A stretch of 64,000 bases of DNA. Source: Stomoxys calcitrans. Lineage: Eukaryota > Arthropoda > Insecta > Diptera > Muscidae. Location of the stretch: the NCBI RefSeq assembly GCF_963082655.1, contig NC_081554.1, positions 128,315,453-128,379,452 of the forward strand. Reading direction: 5' to 3'. Below the pieces are notes generated by a model that was not told the DNA's origin, did not search any database, and worked only from the letters and a program-made list of their open reading frames with translations. Positions 46,911 to 57,511 of this stretch are shown here, piece after piece. The translations under genes were made by a program, and so were the position numbers. Position 1 is the first letter of the stretch. Every line of letters starts with the position of its first letter.

Positions 46911-48395
46911 TTTATACCCTCCAATATAAGATGGGGGGTATACTAATTTCGTCATTCTGTTTGTAACTACTCGAAATATTCGTCTGAGACCCCATAAAGT
47001 ATATATATTCTTGATCGTCGTCACATTTTATGTCGATCTAGCCATGTCCGTCCGTCTGTCCGTCCGTCCGTCTGTCTGTCGAAAGCACGCTAACTTCCGA
47101 AGGAGTAAAGCTAGCCGCTTGAAATTTTGCACAAATACTTCTTATTAGTGTAGGTCGGTTGGAATTGTAAATGGGCCATATCGGTCCATGTTTTGATATA
47201 GCTGCCTTATAAACCGATCTTGGGTCTTGACTTCTAGAGCCTCTAGAGTGCGCAATTCTTATCCGATTGGAATGAAATTTTGCACGACGTGTTTTGTTAT
47301 GATATCCAACAACTGTGCCAAGTATAGTTTAAATCGGTCCATAACCTAATATAGCTGCCATATAAACCGATCTTGGGTCTTGACTTCTTGAGCCTCTAGC
47401 GTGCGCAATTCTTATCCGATCAGAAAGAAATTTTGCAGGACGTGTTTTGTTATGATATCCAACAACTATGCCAAGAATGGTTCAGATCGGTCTATAACCT
47501 GATATAGCTGCCATATAAACCGATCTTGGGTCTTGACTTCTTGAGCCTCTAGAGTGCGCAATTCTTATCCGATTGAAATGAAATTTTGCACGACGTGTTT
47601 TGTTATGATATACAACAACTGTGCCAAGTATGGTTCAAATCGGTCTACAACTTGATATAGCTGCCATATAAACCGATCTTGGGTCTTGACTTCTTGAGCC
47701 TCTAGAGGGCACAATTCTTATCCGATTTGAATGAATTTTTGCACGAAATATTTCGTTATGATATCCAACAACTATGCCAAGTATGGTTGAAATCGGTCCA
47801 TAACCTGATATAGCTGTCATATAAACAGATCTGAGGATTTGACTTCTTGAGCCTCTAGAGGGCGCAATTCCTATCCGATTTGGCTGAAATTTTGCATGAC
47901 GTATTTTATTTTTACTTTCAACTACTGTGTCAAATAAGGTTCAAATCGGTTCATAACCTGATATAGCTGCCATATAAACCGATCTGGGATCTTGACTTCT
48001 TGACCCCTAGAGATCGCAATTATTATCCGATATGCCTGAAATTTTGTACGGCGGATCCTCTCATGACCATCAACAAACGTGTTTATTATGGTCTGAATCG
48101 GTCTATAGCCCGATACAGATCCCATATAAATCGTTGTCTCTATTTTACTTCGTGAGCCCCAATGGGCGCAATTCTTATACGAGTTTGCGGAAATTTTACA
48201 CAGGTCTCCAACATATAATTTAATTGTGGTCCGAACCGGACCATATCTTGATATCGTTTTAATAGCAGAGCAACTCTTTTTTTATATCCTTTTTTGCCTA
48301 AGAAGAGATGCCGGGAAAAGAACTCGACAAATGCGATCTATGCTGGAGGGTATATAAGATTCGGCCCGGCCGAACTTAGCACGCTTTTACTTGTT
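46911..48395 (+). mobile_element. Complete DINE-a element with tandem units
   Basis: Start TTTATACCCTCCAATATAAG, GTCY tract at 47046-47080, and conserved GGTCGGTTGGAATTGTAAAT. Five 153-bp units follow (for example ATAACCT at 47341 and 47494), then the unique 3' part (CTCATGACCATCAACAAACG, AAGAAGAGATGCCGGGAAAA), the TTCGGCCCGGCCGAA stem and ACTTGTT. Confidence 0.92.
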
Positions 48396-48556
48396 ATTAG
48401 TGTTTGGTTTTGTTTTTACATATAATAAGTAAACTAGTTTTGCTTATGTCGTTTTGAAAAACATTTCATCCGATCACATTAGTTGAGATGTTTTGGAGAT
48501 TGCAATTTTTCTCTCTCTTCAACATAAATGTTATGATGCACTACTGTTAAGATTTA

Positions 48557-49692
48557 TTATACCCTCCACCATAAGATGGGGGGTATACTAATTTCGTCAT
48601 TCTGTTTGTAACTACTCGAAATATTCGTCTGAGACCCCATAAAGTATATATATTCTTGATCGTCGTGACATTTTATGTCGATCTAGCCATGTCCGTCCGT
48701 CTGTCCGTCCGTCCGTCCGTCCGTCCGTCCGTCCGTCCGTCCGTCCGTCTGTCTGTCGAAAGCACGCTAACTTCCGAAGGAGTAAAGCTAGCCGCTTGAA
48801 ATTTTGCACAAATACTTCTTATTAGTGTAGGTCGGTTGGTATTGTAAATGGGCCATATCGGTCCATGTTTTGATATAGCTGCCATATAAACCGATCTTGG
48901 GTCTTGACTTCTTGAGCCTCTAGAGTGCGCAATTCTTATCCGATTGGAATGAAATTTTGCACGACGTGTTTTGATATGATATCCAACAACTGTGCCAAAT
49001 ATAGTTCAAATCGGTTCATAACCTGATATAGCTGCCATATAAACCGATCTTGGGTCTTGACTTCTTGAGCCTCTAGAGGGCGCAATTCTTATCCGATTGG
49101 AATGAAATTTTGCACGACGTGTTTTGCTATGATATCCAACAACTGTGCCAAGTATAGTTCAAATCGGTCCATAACCTGATATAGCTGCCATATAAACCGA
49201 TCTTGGGTCTTGACTTCTTGAGCCTCTAGCGTGCGCAATTCTTATCCGATTGGAATGAAATTTTGCACGACGTGTTTTGCTATGATATCCAACAACTGTG
49301 CCAAATATAGTTCAAATCGGTTCATAACCTGATATAGCTGCCATATAAACCGATCTTGGGTTTTGACTTCTTGAGCCTCTAGAGTGCGCAATTCTTATCC
49401 GATTGGAATGAAATTTTGCACGACGTGTTTTGTTATGATATCCAACAACTGTGTCAAGTATGGTTCAAATAGGTCCATAACCTGATATAGCTGCACATAA
49501 ACCGATCTTGGGTCTTGACTTCTTGAGCCTCTAGAGTGCGCAATTCTTATCCGATTGGAATGAAATTGTGCACGACTTTTTTTGTTATGATATCCAACAA
49601 CTGTGCCAAGTATGGTTCAAATCGGTTCATTACCTGATATAGTTGTCATATAAACAGTTATGGGGACTTGACTTCTTGAGCTTCTAGAGGGC
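48557..49692 (+). mobile_element. DINE-a element, 3'-truncated
   Basis: Start TTATACCCTCCACCATAAGA, a long GTCC array at 48690-48757, then about five 153-bp units. It stops after TTCTAGAGGGCGCCATTG. The stem end is absent. Confidence 0.9.
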
Positions 49693-50031
49693 GCCATTGT
49701 TTATTAATGTTCTCCCATTTGTAATGTTTTTTTTGTTAATCTGTATTAGGAGTTGCAAAGTTTCGAATCAATAATTAATAGACCGAATCATATCTAGACC
49801 TTTTCCTCTACTAATTGAACTGATTTAGGTGGGGGTTTGAACTCATGTGTTGTGTGTTAAAAATGGACCATTTTACAGCAGCCTTTCCAGATACTTGTTT
49901 CGTACTTTGATTCTGAATTATTTCGATTATAGGTCATGCAGACCATTCGTTTAAAAAAGTAAAAACTTAGTGTGACAATAAATATTAATATCAATTAAGT
50001 ATTTTATTTCGTTTATTTGTTTCTTAGATTA
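49693..50031. other. AT-rich spacer
   Basis: About 340 bp, nothing recognised. Confidence 0.4.
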
Positions 50032-51315
50032 TTATACCCTCCACCATAAGATGGGGGGTATACTAATTTCGTCATTCTGTTTGTAACTACTCGAAATATT
50101 CGTCTGAGACCCCATAAAGTATATATATTCTTGATCGTCGTGACATTTTATGTCGATCTAGCCATGTCCGTCCGTCTGTCCGTCTGTCCGTCTGTCCGTC
50201 CGTCTGTCCGTCCGTCCGTCCGTCCGTCCGTCTGTCTGTCGAAAGCACGCTAACTTCCGAAGGAGTAAAGCTAGCCGCTTGAAATTTTGCACAAATACTT
50301 CTTATTAGTGTAGGTCGGTTGGTATTGTAAATGGGCCATATCGGTCCATGTTTTGATATAGCTGTCATATAAACCGATCTTGGGTCTTGACTTCTTGGGC
50401 CTCTAAAGGGCGCAATTTTTACCCGATTTGAATGAATTTTGGCACTACGTGTTTTGTTATGATATCCAACAACTGTGCTAAGTATGGTTCAAATCGGTTC
50501 ATAACCTGATATAGCTGCCATATAAACCGATCTTGGGTCTTGACTTCTTGAGCCTCTAGAGTGTGCAATTCTTGTCCGATTGGAATGAAATTTTGCACGA
50601 CGTGTTTTGTCATAATATCCAACAACTATGCCAAGAATGGTTCAAATCGGTCTATTACCTGATATAGCTGTCATATAAACCGATCTTGGGTCTTGACTTC
50701 TTGAGCCTCTAGAGGGCGCAATTCTTATCCGATTTGAATGAATTTTGGCACGACGTGTTTTGTTATGATATCCAACAACTGTGCCAAGTATGGTTCAAAT
50801 CGGTCCATAACCTGATATAGCTGCCATATAAACCGATCTTGGGTCTTGACTTCTTGAGCCTCTAGAGTGTGCAATTCTTGTCCGATTGGAATGAAATTTT
50901 GCACGACGTGTTTTGTCATAATATCCAACAACTATGCCAAGAATGGTTCAAATCGGTCTATTACCTGATATAGCTGTCATATAAACCGATCTTGGGTCTT
51001 GACTTCTTGAGCCTCTAGAGGGCGCAATTCTTATCCGATTTGAATGAATTTTGGCACGACGTGTTTTGTTATGATATCCAACAACTGTGCCAAGTATGGT
51101 TCAAATCGGTCCGTAACCTGATATAGCTGCCATATAAACCGATCTTGGGTCTTGACTTCTTGAGCCTCTAGAGTGTGCAATTCTTGTCCGATTGGAATGA
51201 AATTTTGCACGACGTGTTTTTTCATGATATCCAACAACTATGCCAAGAATGGTTCAAATCGGTCTATAACCTGATATAGCTGTCATACAAACCGATCTTG
51301 GGTCTTGACTTCTTG
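50032..51315 (+). mobile_element. DINE-a element with higher-order 306-bp repeats
   Basis: Start TTATACCCTCCACCATAAGA and a mixed GTCC/GTCT array at 50166-50240. After the conserved 5' part come three near-identical AB dimers. The A unit has TGAATGAATTTTGGCAC. The B unit has GTGTGCAATTCTTGTCC, TCATAATATCC and CTATGCCAAGAATGG. It stops at GACTTCTTG, where the next DINE-a starts with no spacer. Confidence 0.92.
50398..51315 (+). repeat. 306-bp higher-order repeat, three dimers
   Basis: Dimers begin near 50398, 50704 and 51010. Equivalent positions such as the reverse-frame starts at 50625, 50931 and 51237 are spaced exactly 306 bp (2 x 153). The A and B monomers differ from each other at many sites, but dimers differ at only a few. 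Confidence 0.9.
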
Positions 51316-52974
51316 TTATACCCTCCACCATAAGATGGGGGGTATACTAATTTCGTCATTCTGTTTGTAACTACTCGAAATATTCGTCTGAGACCCCATA
51401 AAGTATATATATTCTTGATCGTCGTGAAATTTTATGTCGATCTAGCCATGTCCGTCCGTCTGTCCGTCCGTCCGTCCGTCCGTCCGTCCGTCCGTCTGTC
51501 TGTCGAAAGAACGCTAACTTCCGAAGGAGTAAAGCTAGCCGCTTGAAATTTTGCACAAATACTTCTTATTAGTGTAGGTCGGTTGGTATTGTAAATGGGC
51601 CATATCGGTCCATGTTTTCATATAGCTGCCATACAAACCGATCTTGGGTCTTGACTTCTTGAGCCTCTAGAGGGCGCAATTCTTATCCGATTGGAATGAA
51701 ATTTTGCACGAAGCGTTTTGCTATGATATTCAACAACTGTGCCCAGTATAGTTTAAATCGGTCCATAACCTGATATAGCTGCTATATAAACCGATCTTGG
51801 GTCTTGACTTCTTGAGCCTCTAGCATGCGCAATTCTTATCCGATTGGGATGAAATTTTGCACGACGTGTTTTGTTATGATATCCAATAACTGTGCTAAGT
51901 ATGGTTCAAATCGGTCCATAACCTGATATAGCTGCCATATAAACCGATCTTGGGTCTTGATTTCTTGAGCCTCTAGAAGGCGCAATTCTTATCCGATTGG
52001 AATGAAATTTTGCACGACGTGTTTTGTTATGATATCCAACAACTGTGCCAAGTATGGTTCAAATCGGTCCATAACCTGATATAGCTGTCATATAAACCGA
52101 TCTTGGGTCTTGACTTCTTGAGCCTCTAGAGTGCGCAATTCTTATCCGATTGGAATGAAATTTTGCACGACGTGTTTTGTTACGATATCCAACAACTGTA
52201 TCAAGTATGGTTGAAATCGGTCCATAACCTTCTATAGCTGTCATATAAACCGATCTTGGGTCTTGACTTCTTGAGCCTCTAAAGGGCGTAATTCCTATCC
52301 GATTTGAATGAATTTTGGCACGTAGTATTTTGTTATGATATCCAACAACTGTGCCAAATATGGTTCAAATCGGTTCATAACCTGATATAGCTCTCATATA
52401 AACAGATCTGGGGACTTGACTTCTTGAGCTTCTAGAGGGCGTAATTCCTATCCCATTTGGCTGAAATTTCGCAAGACGTTTTTTATTGTTACTTTCAACA
52501 ACTATGGCAAATAAAGTACAAGTCGGTTCATAACCTGATATAGCTGCCATATAAACCGATCTTGGATCTTGACTTCTTGAGCCTCTAGAGGTCGCAATTA
52601 TTATCCGATTTGCCTGAAATTTTGTACGACGGATTCTCTCATGACCATCAACATACGTGTTTATTATGATCAGAATCGGACCAAAGCCCGATACAGCTCC
52701 GATATAAATCGATCTCTCTATTTTACTTTTTGAGCTCACAAAGAGCGCAATTCTTATTCGAATTGGCTGACATTTTACACAGGTCTCCAACATATAATTT
52801 AATTGTGGTCCAAACAGGACCTTATCTTGATATCGCTCTAATAGCAGAGCAAATCTTTTCTTATATCCTGTTTTGCCTAAGAAGAGATGCCGGGAAGAGA
52901 ACTCGACAAATGCGATCCATGGTGGAGGGTATATAAAATTCGGCCCGGCCGAACTTAGCACGCTTTTACTTGTT
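51316..52974 (+). mobile_element. Complete DINE-a element
   Basis: Start TTATACCCTCCACCATAAGA, GTCC array at 51450-51500, and about seven 153-bp-type units. The unique 3' part follows with CAGGTCTCCAACATATAATT and AAGAAGAGATGCCGGGAAGA, then the stem and ACTTGTT at 52974. At about 1.66 kb it is the longest intact DINE-a copy here. Confidence 0.92.
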
Positions 52975-53077
52975 TTTGCCTAAGAAGAGATGCCGGAAGA
53001 AGAACTCGACAAATGCGATCCATGGTGGAGGGTATATAAGATTCGGCCCGGCCGAACTTAGCTCGCTTTTACTTGTT
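52975..53077 (+). repeat. Tandem duplication of the DINE-a 3' terminus
   Basis: TTGCCTAAGAAGAGATGCCG through the stem and TTACTTGTT repeats the preceding 103 bp with a handful of differences (GGAAGAAGAAC versus GGGAAGAGAAC; AGCTCGC versus AGCACGC). It is a second terminus added directly after the first. Confidence 0.88.
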
Positions 53078-53080
53078 TTT

Positions 53081-53355
53081 TTATACCCTCCAACATGGGA
53101 TGGGAGTATACTAATTTCGTCATTCTGTCGAAAGCACGCTAAATTCCGAAGGACTAAAGCTAGGCGCTTGAAATTTTGCACAAATACTTTTTATTAGTGT
53201 TGGTCGGCTGGGATTGTAAATGGCCAATTCGGTCCATGTTTTGATATAGCTGCCCAAAATCGGTCATGGGTCTTGGTTTCTGCAGCCTTTAAAGGGCGCA
53301 ATTCTTATCCGATTTGGCTACAATTTTGAACGTGAAGTTTTGGTGTCCTTTTCCA
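53081..53355 (+). mobile_element. DINE-a element, short 5' portion
   Basis: TTATACCCTCCAACATGGGA, then TCGTCATTCTG jumps directly to TCGAAAGCACGCTAAATTCC. The microsatellite and TATATATTCTTGATCG segment are deleted. One body unit follows and then it stops. Confidence 0.8.
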
Positions 53356-53552
53356 TTTGCACTCTCTGACCATTAAGCTCGTCTCGAAAGAGAATCAAAC
53401 AAAAAGCTGATCTTCCTATTTTATTTTACACTAGCTGAACCGGGCCCGCTTCACTGCGCCGTTTTTTACTTTATATGGAACAAAATAATCCCTTAAATAT
53501 TTATTTTCGACAATAAAAGAGCTTTTAAGTGAAATACCATGCTAAGAAAATA

Positions 53553-54470
53553 TTGGGTTAGCTAAAAAGTAATTGCGGATTTTTTAAAAGAAAGTAAATG
53601 CATTTTTAATAAAACTTAGAATGAACTTTAATCAAATATATAATTGCCATTTTGTTCGATAACCTTTTGCCATCTTCCTGGCAAATTTATTGTAGTATTC
53701 CACGCTCATAGAACTTCTGGCCTTTATCTGCAAAAAACTGAACCAAATGCGATTTTATAGCCTCATCATTGCCGAAAGTTTTATCATTTAAGGAGTCCTG
53801 CAAAGATCGAAATAAATGGTAGTTTGATGGTGCAAGGTCAGGGCTATATGGTGGATGCATCAAAAGTTCCCAGCCAAGCTCACTCAGTTTTTGGCGAGTG
53901 ACCAAAGATGTGTGCGGTCTAGCGTTGTCCTGGTGGAATATGACACCTTTACGATTGACCAATTCTGGTCGCTTTTCCTTGATGGCTGTATTCAATTTGT
54001 CCAATTGTTGACAGTGAACATCCGAATTAATCGTTTGGTTCCTTGGAAGCAGCTCAAAATATACCACACCCTTTCAATCCCACCAAACAGACAGCATAAC
54101 CTTCTTTTGGTGGATATCAGCCTTTAAAGTGGTTTGAGCTGGTCCACCATGTTGTTGTAAACAATCCATTTTTCATCTCAAGTTATGATTCGTTTTAAAA
54201 ACGGATCGAATTCATTGCGTTTAAGGTGCATATTACAAGCGTTGATTCGGATTGTTAAATTAATTTCTTTCAATACATGTGGTAACCATATTAAAATTGA
54301 CGCCAAACAAACAAATGTAAACAAAATTTCGCGCACTTTTTTTCTATATCAAGCTAAAAGTAACAGCTGATAACTGACAGAAGAAAGAATGCAATTACAG
54401 AGTCACAAGCCGTTGAAAAAATTTGTCAACGCCGACTATATTACCGACAATTACTTTTTGGGCAACCCAA
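53553..54470 (-). mobile_element. Internally deleted mariner with TIRs and TA duplication
   Basis: Inverted ends TTGGGTTAGCTAAAAAGTAA (left) and, on the other strand, TTGGGTTGCCCAAAAAGTAA (right) are flanked by TA at 53551-53552 and 54471-54472. The length of 918 bp against about 1.3 kb for an intact mariner reflects loss of most of the N-terminal coding region. It is inserted in the Helitron-like copy. Confidence 0.92.
53640..54260 (-). pseudogene. Cecropia-type mariner transposase, catalytic domain
   Basis: The minus strand shows a RNEFDPFLKRIIT segment followed by a stop (54178-54180) where glycine is normal, then DEKWIVYNN with the first catalytic Asp (54177-54175). A frameshifted segment follows. 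A 126-codon frame (54067-53687) then carries QTINSDVHCQQLDKLNTAIK, FHQDNARPHTS (second Asp, residue 47) and YSPDLAPSNYHLFRSL. The residue 35 places after the second Asp, where DD34D needs the third Asp, is Asn (codon at 53824-53822). The C-terminal WQKVIEQNGNYIFD is readable in another frame. The motifs fit the cecropia group (the Hsmar1/SETMAR relatives). The copy is inactive. Confidence 0.88.
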
Positions 54471-55545
54471 TAGTATTTATATGTATATCGCCTTGCTAAC
54501 AGTTAAACAATTTAAATGCTTTTATTTGAATCCCATATGATTGAATACTGATTAATGACATCGCTCAACAGGCTTAGGGTCATTTGAGTTTGGATATCAG
54601 ATGTACTCCATTCTTAAGCTATTTATTTGAGGCCGATATTCTCATGGGGATTATGGGAGTAAGAAGGCCCCCAGGGTGGCGGTTGGTGGGTTTGAGGGTG
54701 GTGTGGACCCCCAGAAACGTGGTCCCTAAAGTGGGTATGAATTTCGTGATCTACTCCCAAATACCTTTTATTTGCCTTGACCGTAAATATGTATGTCCAT
54801 TTTATGGGTGTTTTCGAGGTGAGTTGGTCCCCATACACTTGACACCTAAAAAATATCCGCATCGTGCTCTTCTCTCAAATACCTTTTATTATAATCCCAT
54901 ATTAGCATTGGATAAAGGGAAGTTTAAGGGATGAGGCGCACCCTCAATCACTTGGCCCCAAAATTCGTTATCATATTCGATTTCTAATCTCAAATACCTT
55001 TCATTTGGTCGGTAAATTTGTACTCTTGGTGAAGGGGCGGTGCCCTAAATACATGTTCACACATTTTGGATATCAGATTCGTATTCTATTCCCAAACACC
55101 TTTACTTGAGCCCCATATTTCGATGGTCTATAAATAATTGCTGTTTGTGGGGTGTTTTTGGAAAGGAGTAGACACCCAGAAAATTTGTCCCGAAAATGGG
55201 TATCAATTTTGTGCTCTACTCCCCACTACTTTTAATTTGAGCCCCACATTGTCCTGGTCGGTAAATATGTCCGATTTAGGGGTGTTTTGGGGAGTGAGGT
55301 GGTCGCCCAAATGTCATTTATTTGATTCCCATATTGCCATTGGATTCAAAGTTGGATATCAAATTCGTTTTCTAATCTCAAAAACCTTTCATTTAAACCC
55401 CTTACTGCAAAAGTCAGCAAATATGTCCAGTTTGGGGTATGGACCACAAAGACTATCAATATCGAGCTCCACTGTCTTGAAGACCCAAATTGTCATGGTG
55501 AGGAAATATGTCCATAGACACTTTCCCGAATATTGATATCAAAAC

Positions 55546-55643
55546 TGGCTGTTTTCAACGGAATATTAATTGTACTTTTTAGGTTCTTTTGGACTACCAA
55601 TTTTAAGCACAGGTATTTTCTCTTTTGTAAATGTAGCCTACTA
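55546..55643. other. Spacer between Helitron-like and fold-back element
   Basis: Nothing recognised. Confidence 0.35.
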
Positions 55644-56250
55644 AAGGGTGATTTTTTTGAGGTTAGGATTTTCATGCATTAGTATTTGACAGATCACGTG
55701 GGATTTCAGACATGGTGTCAAAGAGAAAGATGCTCAGTATGCTTTGACATTTCATCATGAATAGACTTACTAACGAGCAACGCTTGCAAATCATTGAATT
55801 TTATTACCAAAATCAGTGTTCGGTTCGAAATGTGTTCATTCACCGTAACGTTGCGTCCAACAGCATCTTTGAAAAAATACGGTCCAATGATTCCACCAGC
55901 GTACAAACCACACCAAACAGTGCATTTTTCGGGATGCATGGGCAGTTCTTGAACGGCTTCTGGTTGCTCTTCACTCCAAATGCGGCAATTTTGCTTATTT
56001 ACGTAGCCATTCAACCAGAAATGAGCCTCATCGCTGAACAAAATTTGTCGATAAAAAAGCGGATTTTCTGCCAACTTTTCTAGGGCCCATTCACTGAAAA
56101 TGATTTGCAAGCGTTGCTCGTTAGTAAGTCTATTCATGATGAAATGTCAAAGCATACTGAGCATCTTTCTCTTTGACACCATGTCTGAAATCCCACGTGA
56201 TCTGTCAAATACTAATGCATGAAAATCCTAACCTCAAAAAAATCACCCTT
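55644..56250. mobile_element. Fold-back Tc1/mariner element with 152-bp inverted ends
   Basis: The ends 55644-55795 and 56099-56250 are, by eye, perfect inverted repeats starting AAGGGTGATTTTTTTGAGG. They are flanked by TA (55642-55643 and 56251-56252). Each arm includes the transposase start codon and MNRLTNEQRLQII: plus-strand start at 55757, minus-strand start at 56137, both 113 bases from the outer edge. The element is 607 bp and cannot encode a full transposase. TA duplication supports mobilisation in trans. Confidence 0.9.
55840..56137 (-). pseudogene. Deleted transposase inside the fold-back element
   Basis: On the minus strand, MNRLTNEQRLQII is joined directly to FSEWALEKLAENPLFYRQIL, then FSDEAHFWLNGYVNKQNC and RIWSEEQPEAVQELPMHPEK. 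CTVWCGLYAGGIIGPYFFKD and AVGRNVTVN follow. FSDEAHFW carries the first catalytic Asp of the DDE domain. The helix-turn-helix region and the rest of the catalytic domain are missing. On the plus strand the other arm continues in the original order for a further dozen residues (EFYYQNQCSVRNV), showing that part of the gene was inverted and duplicated. A relic of the same family lies at 15071-15340. Confidence 0.85.
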
Positions 56251-56252
56251 TA

Positions 56253-57295
56253 CAAAACATTTTATTGCAACAATTGCGAAAGTTCACCATTTTGTAGTCT
56301 CTCTTTTGAAGTTTCTCTTTACCATTCAGGGAGTAGCTTACCAATACTTCAAATGGCAACAGCAAACTACATCTCCACTGCTAAACAGATAAGGGATGAT
56401 AAGACCTCTACATTCATAACCAAATTTTGTACTCGCATTTGTTATTCGTACCAAATGCCATTTGCATATGGTAAAAGTGAGTCGTTCTATTGGGGGCATC
56501 GGGTTTGTTCTAAATTTCGGCATGATGTCAATGAAGATATCTTGCCAAAATTAAGTGCAAAAGATTTTTAATTCGGTGAATTCTCATTGTCGTTGGGTTA
56601 AATTCCAAAGCTCTAGTTCCGTTGGCAAAGAAGGTAACAAATGGTATTGGGAGTGGCATAGCTTGCATGTTTACTCCCTTATAAGGCGTTCAGGCCAAAG
56701 CTGTTTTGGGTAAACCATTAAATAAACACAGCCCGGAATTATGTCAAATAATAAAAATCAAATATATTGCTAAAAAATTAATAAAATTAACTTAGTTTGA
56801 TAGATATTAGAAGAGAAAAATAAATCTCAACATTAGCACACTGAACAAGTTATGGTAGAGTTGTCAAAAATGAAGATAGCAAAACATCTCAACTGTGAAC
56901 GGTTGAGGTATTTTCCAAAAAGAGTTAAATAATAATAGTACATTTTTATTCAAAGTAATATTCCATCAAAGTCTTGTTGGTACCATTTTAATGATTAAAT
57001 TTACCATCGCTGACACAAATGCCCTAGTGCAACATCAGACACCCAACAAACCTAGTCAGCCAGCCAACCAAATAAATTACTGACAATGAGTGACAGTTCA
57101 TTTGTTTAAAGTAGACACTTGAAATGAAACTTTTTGCTGTCACTGCTGTTGCCTCCTTTCTGTTGATGCTGCTTTGGTGTTGTTGCCATTCATTCGTTTT
57201 GCTTGAAACCATCTGTCAGGTTTCGCCATGGCAGTTTGTTTAAGATAAATTGACAAACGTTAATGTTAAATATTGTATTATGGCACTGATGAATG
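56253..57295. other. Unrecognised, possibly single-copy DNA
   Basis: About 1 kb. An apparent 132-codon frame (56173-56571) begins inside the fold-back arm and has no recognisable domain. Nothing else recognised. Confidence 0.4.
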
Positions 57296-57415
57296 GGTGA
57301 GCGAGTGAGTGAGTGAGTGAGTGAATGGAAGGATAGCCGAGTGAGTAAATGAATGACTGAGTAAGTGAGTGTATGAGTGTGTGGATGACAGAGTGAATGG
57401 ATACACAAATGAATG
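57296..57415 (+). repeat. GAGT/GAAT tetranucleotide microsatellite
   Basis: Degenerate GAGT, GAAT and GTGA tetramers with a pure GAGTGAGTGAGTGAGTGA core at about 57305-57323. Confidence 0.85.
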
Positions 57416-57511
57416 GGTGAATGTCAAAGGGAGCTTTTGCCCTTTGGGATAAAAGTAATGTAAAATTTTTTGTTTATTAGGATGTGTGAAGAAAAATTAC
57501 CATTAAGGATA

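Larger units (their letters stand above)
53431..55545 (-). mobile_element. Helitron-like element split by a mariner, 5'-truncated
   Basis: The minus 3' end is CTAG at 53434-53431 with GGGCCCGGTTCAG. The body continues on both sides of the mariner insertion: GCTAAGAAAATA left, AGTATTTATATGTATATCGC right, matching GAAAATAGTATATCGC in the 45.4-kb copy. Tandem units run to about 55545 (CGAATATTGATATCAAAAC), where the sequence leaves the family. The TC start is missing. Confidence 0.8.

Noticed and set aside
48612..50368. Open frames rich in RTDGRTDG (also at 7.2, 35.7, 62.3 kb) as novel repeat proteins
   Set aside because: They are translations of the GTCY/GTCC microsatellite and adjacent conserved DINE-a sequence, present in every copy. 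No start context, domain or selection signal.
46911..52974. Regular 153-bp repeats as a CRISPR-like array
   Set aside because: Units are contiguous with no unique spacers, the context is animal transposons, and no cas-like genes exist.
54584..55536. Open frames of 116 and 132 codons on the plus strand
   Set aside because: They lie in the tandem units of the Helitron-like element and show the same repeated peptide as other copies.
57190..57408. Ser/Thr/Leu-rich 72-residue protein on the minus strand
   Set aside because: Arises from the GAGT/GAAT microsatellite.
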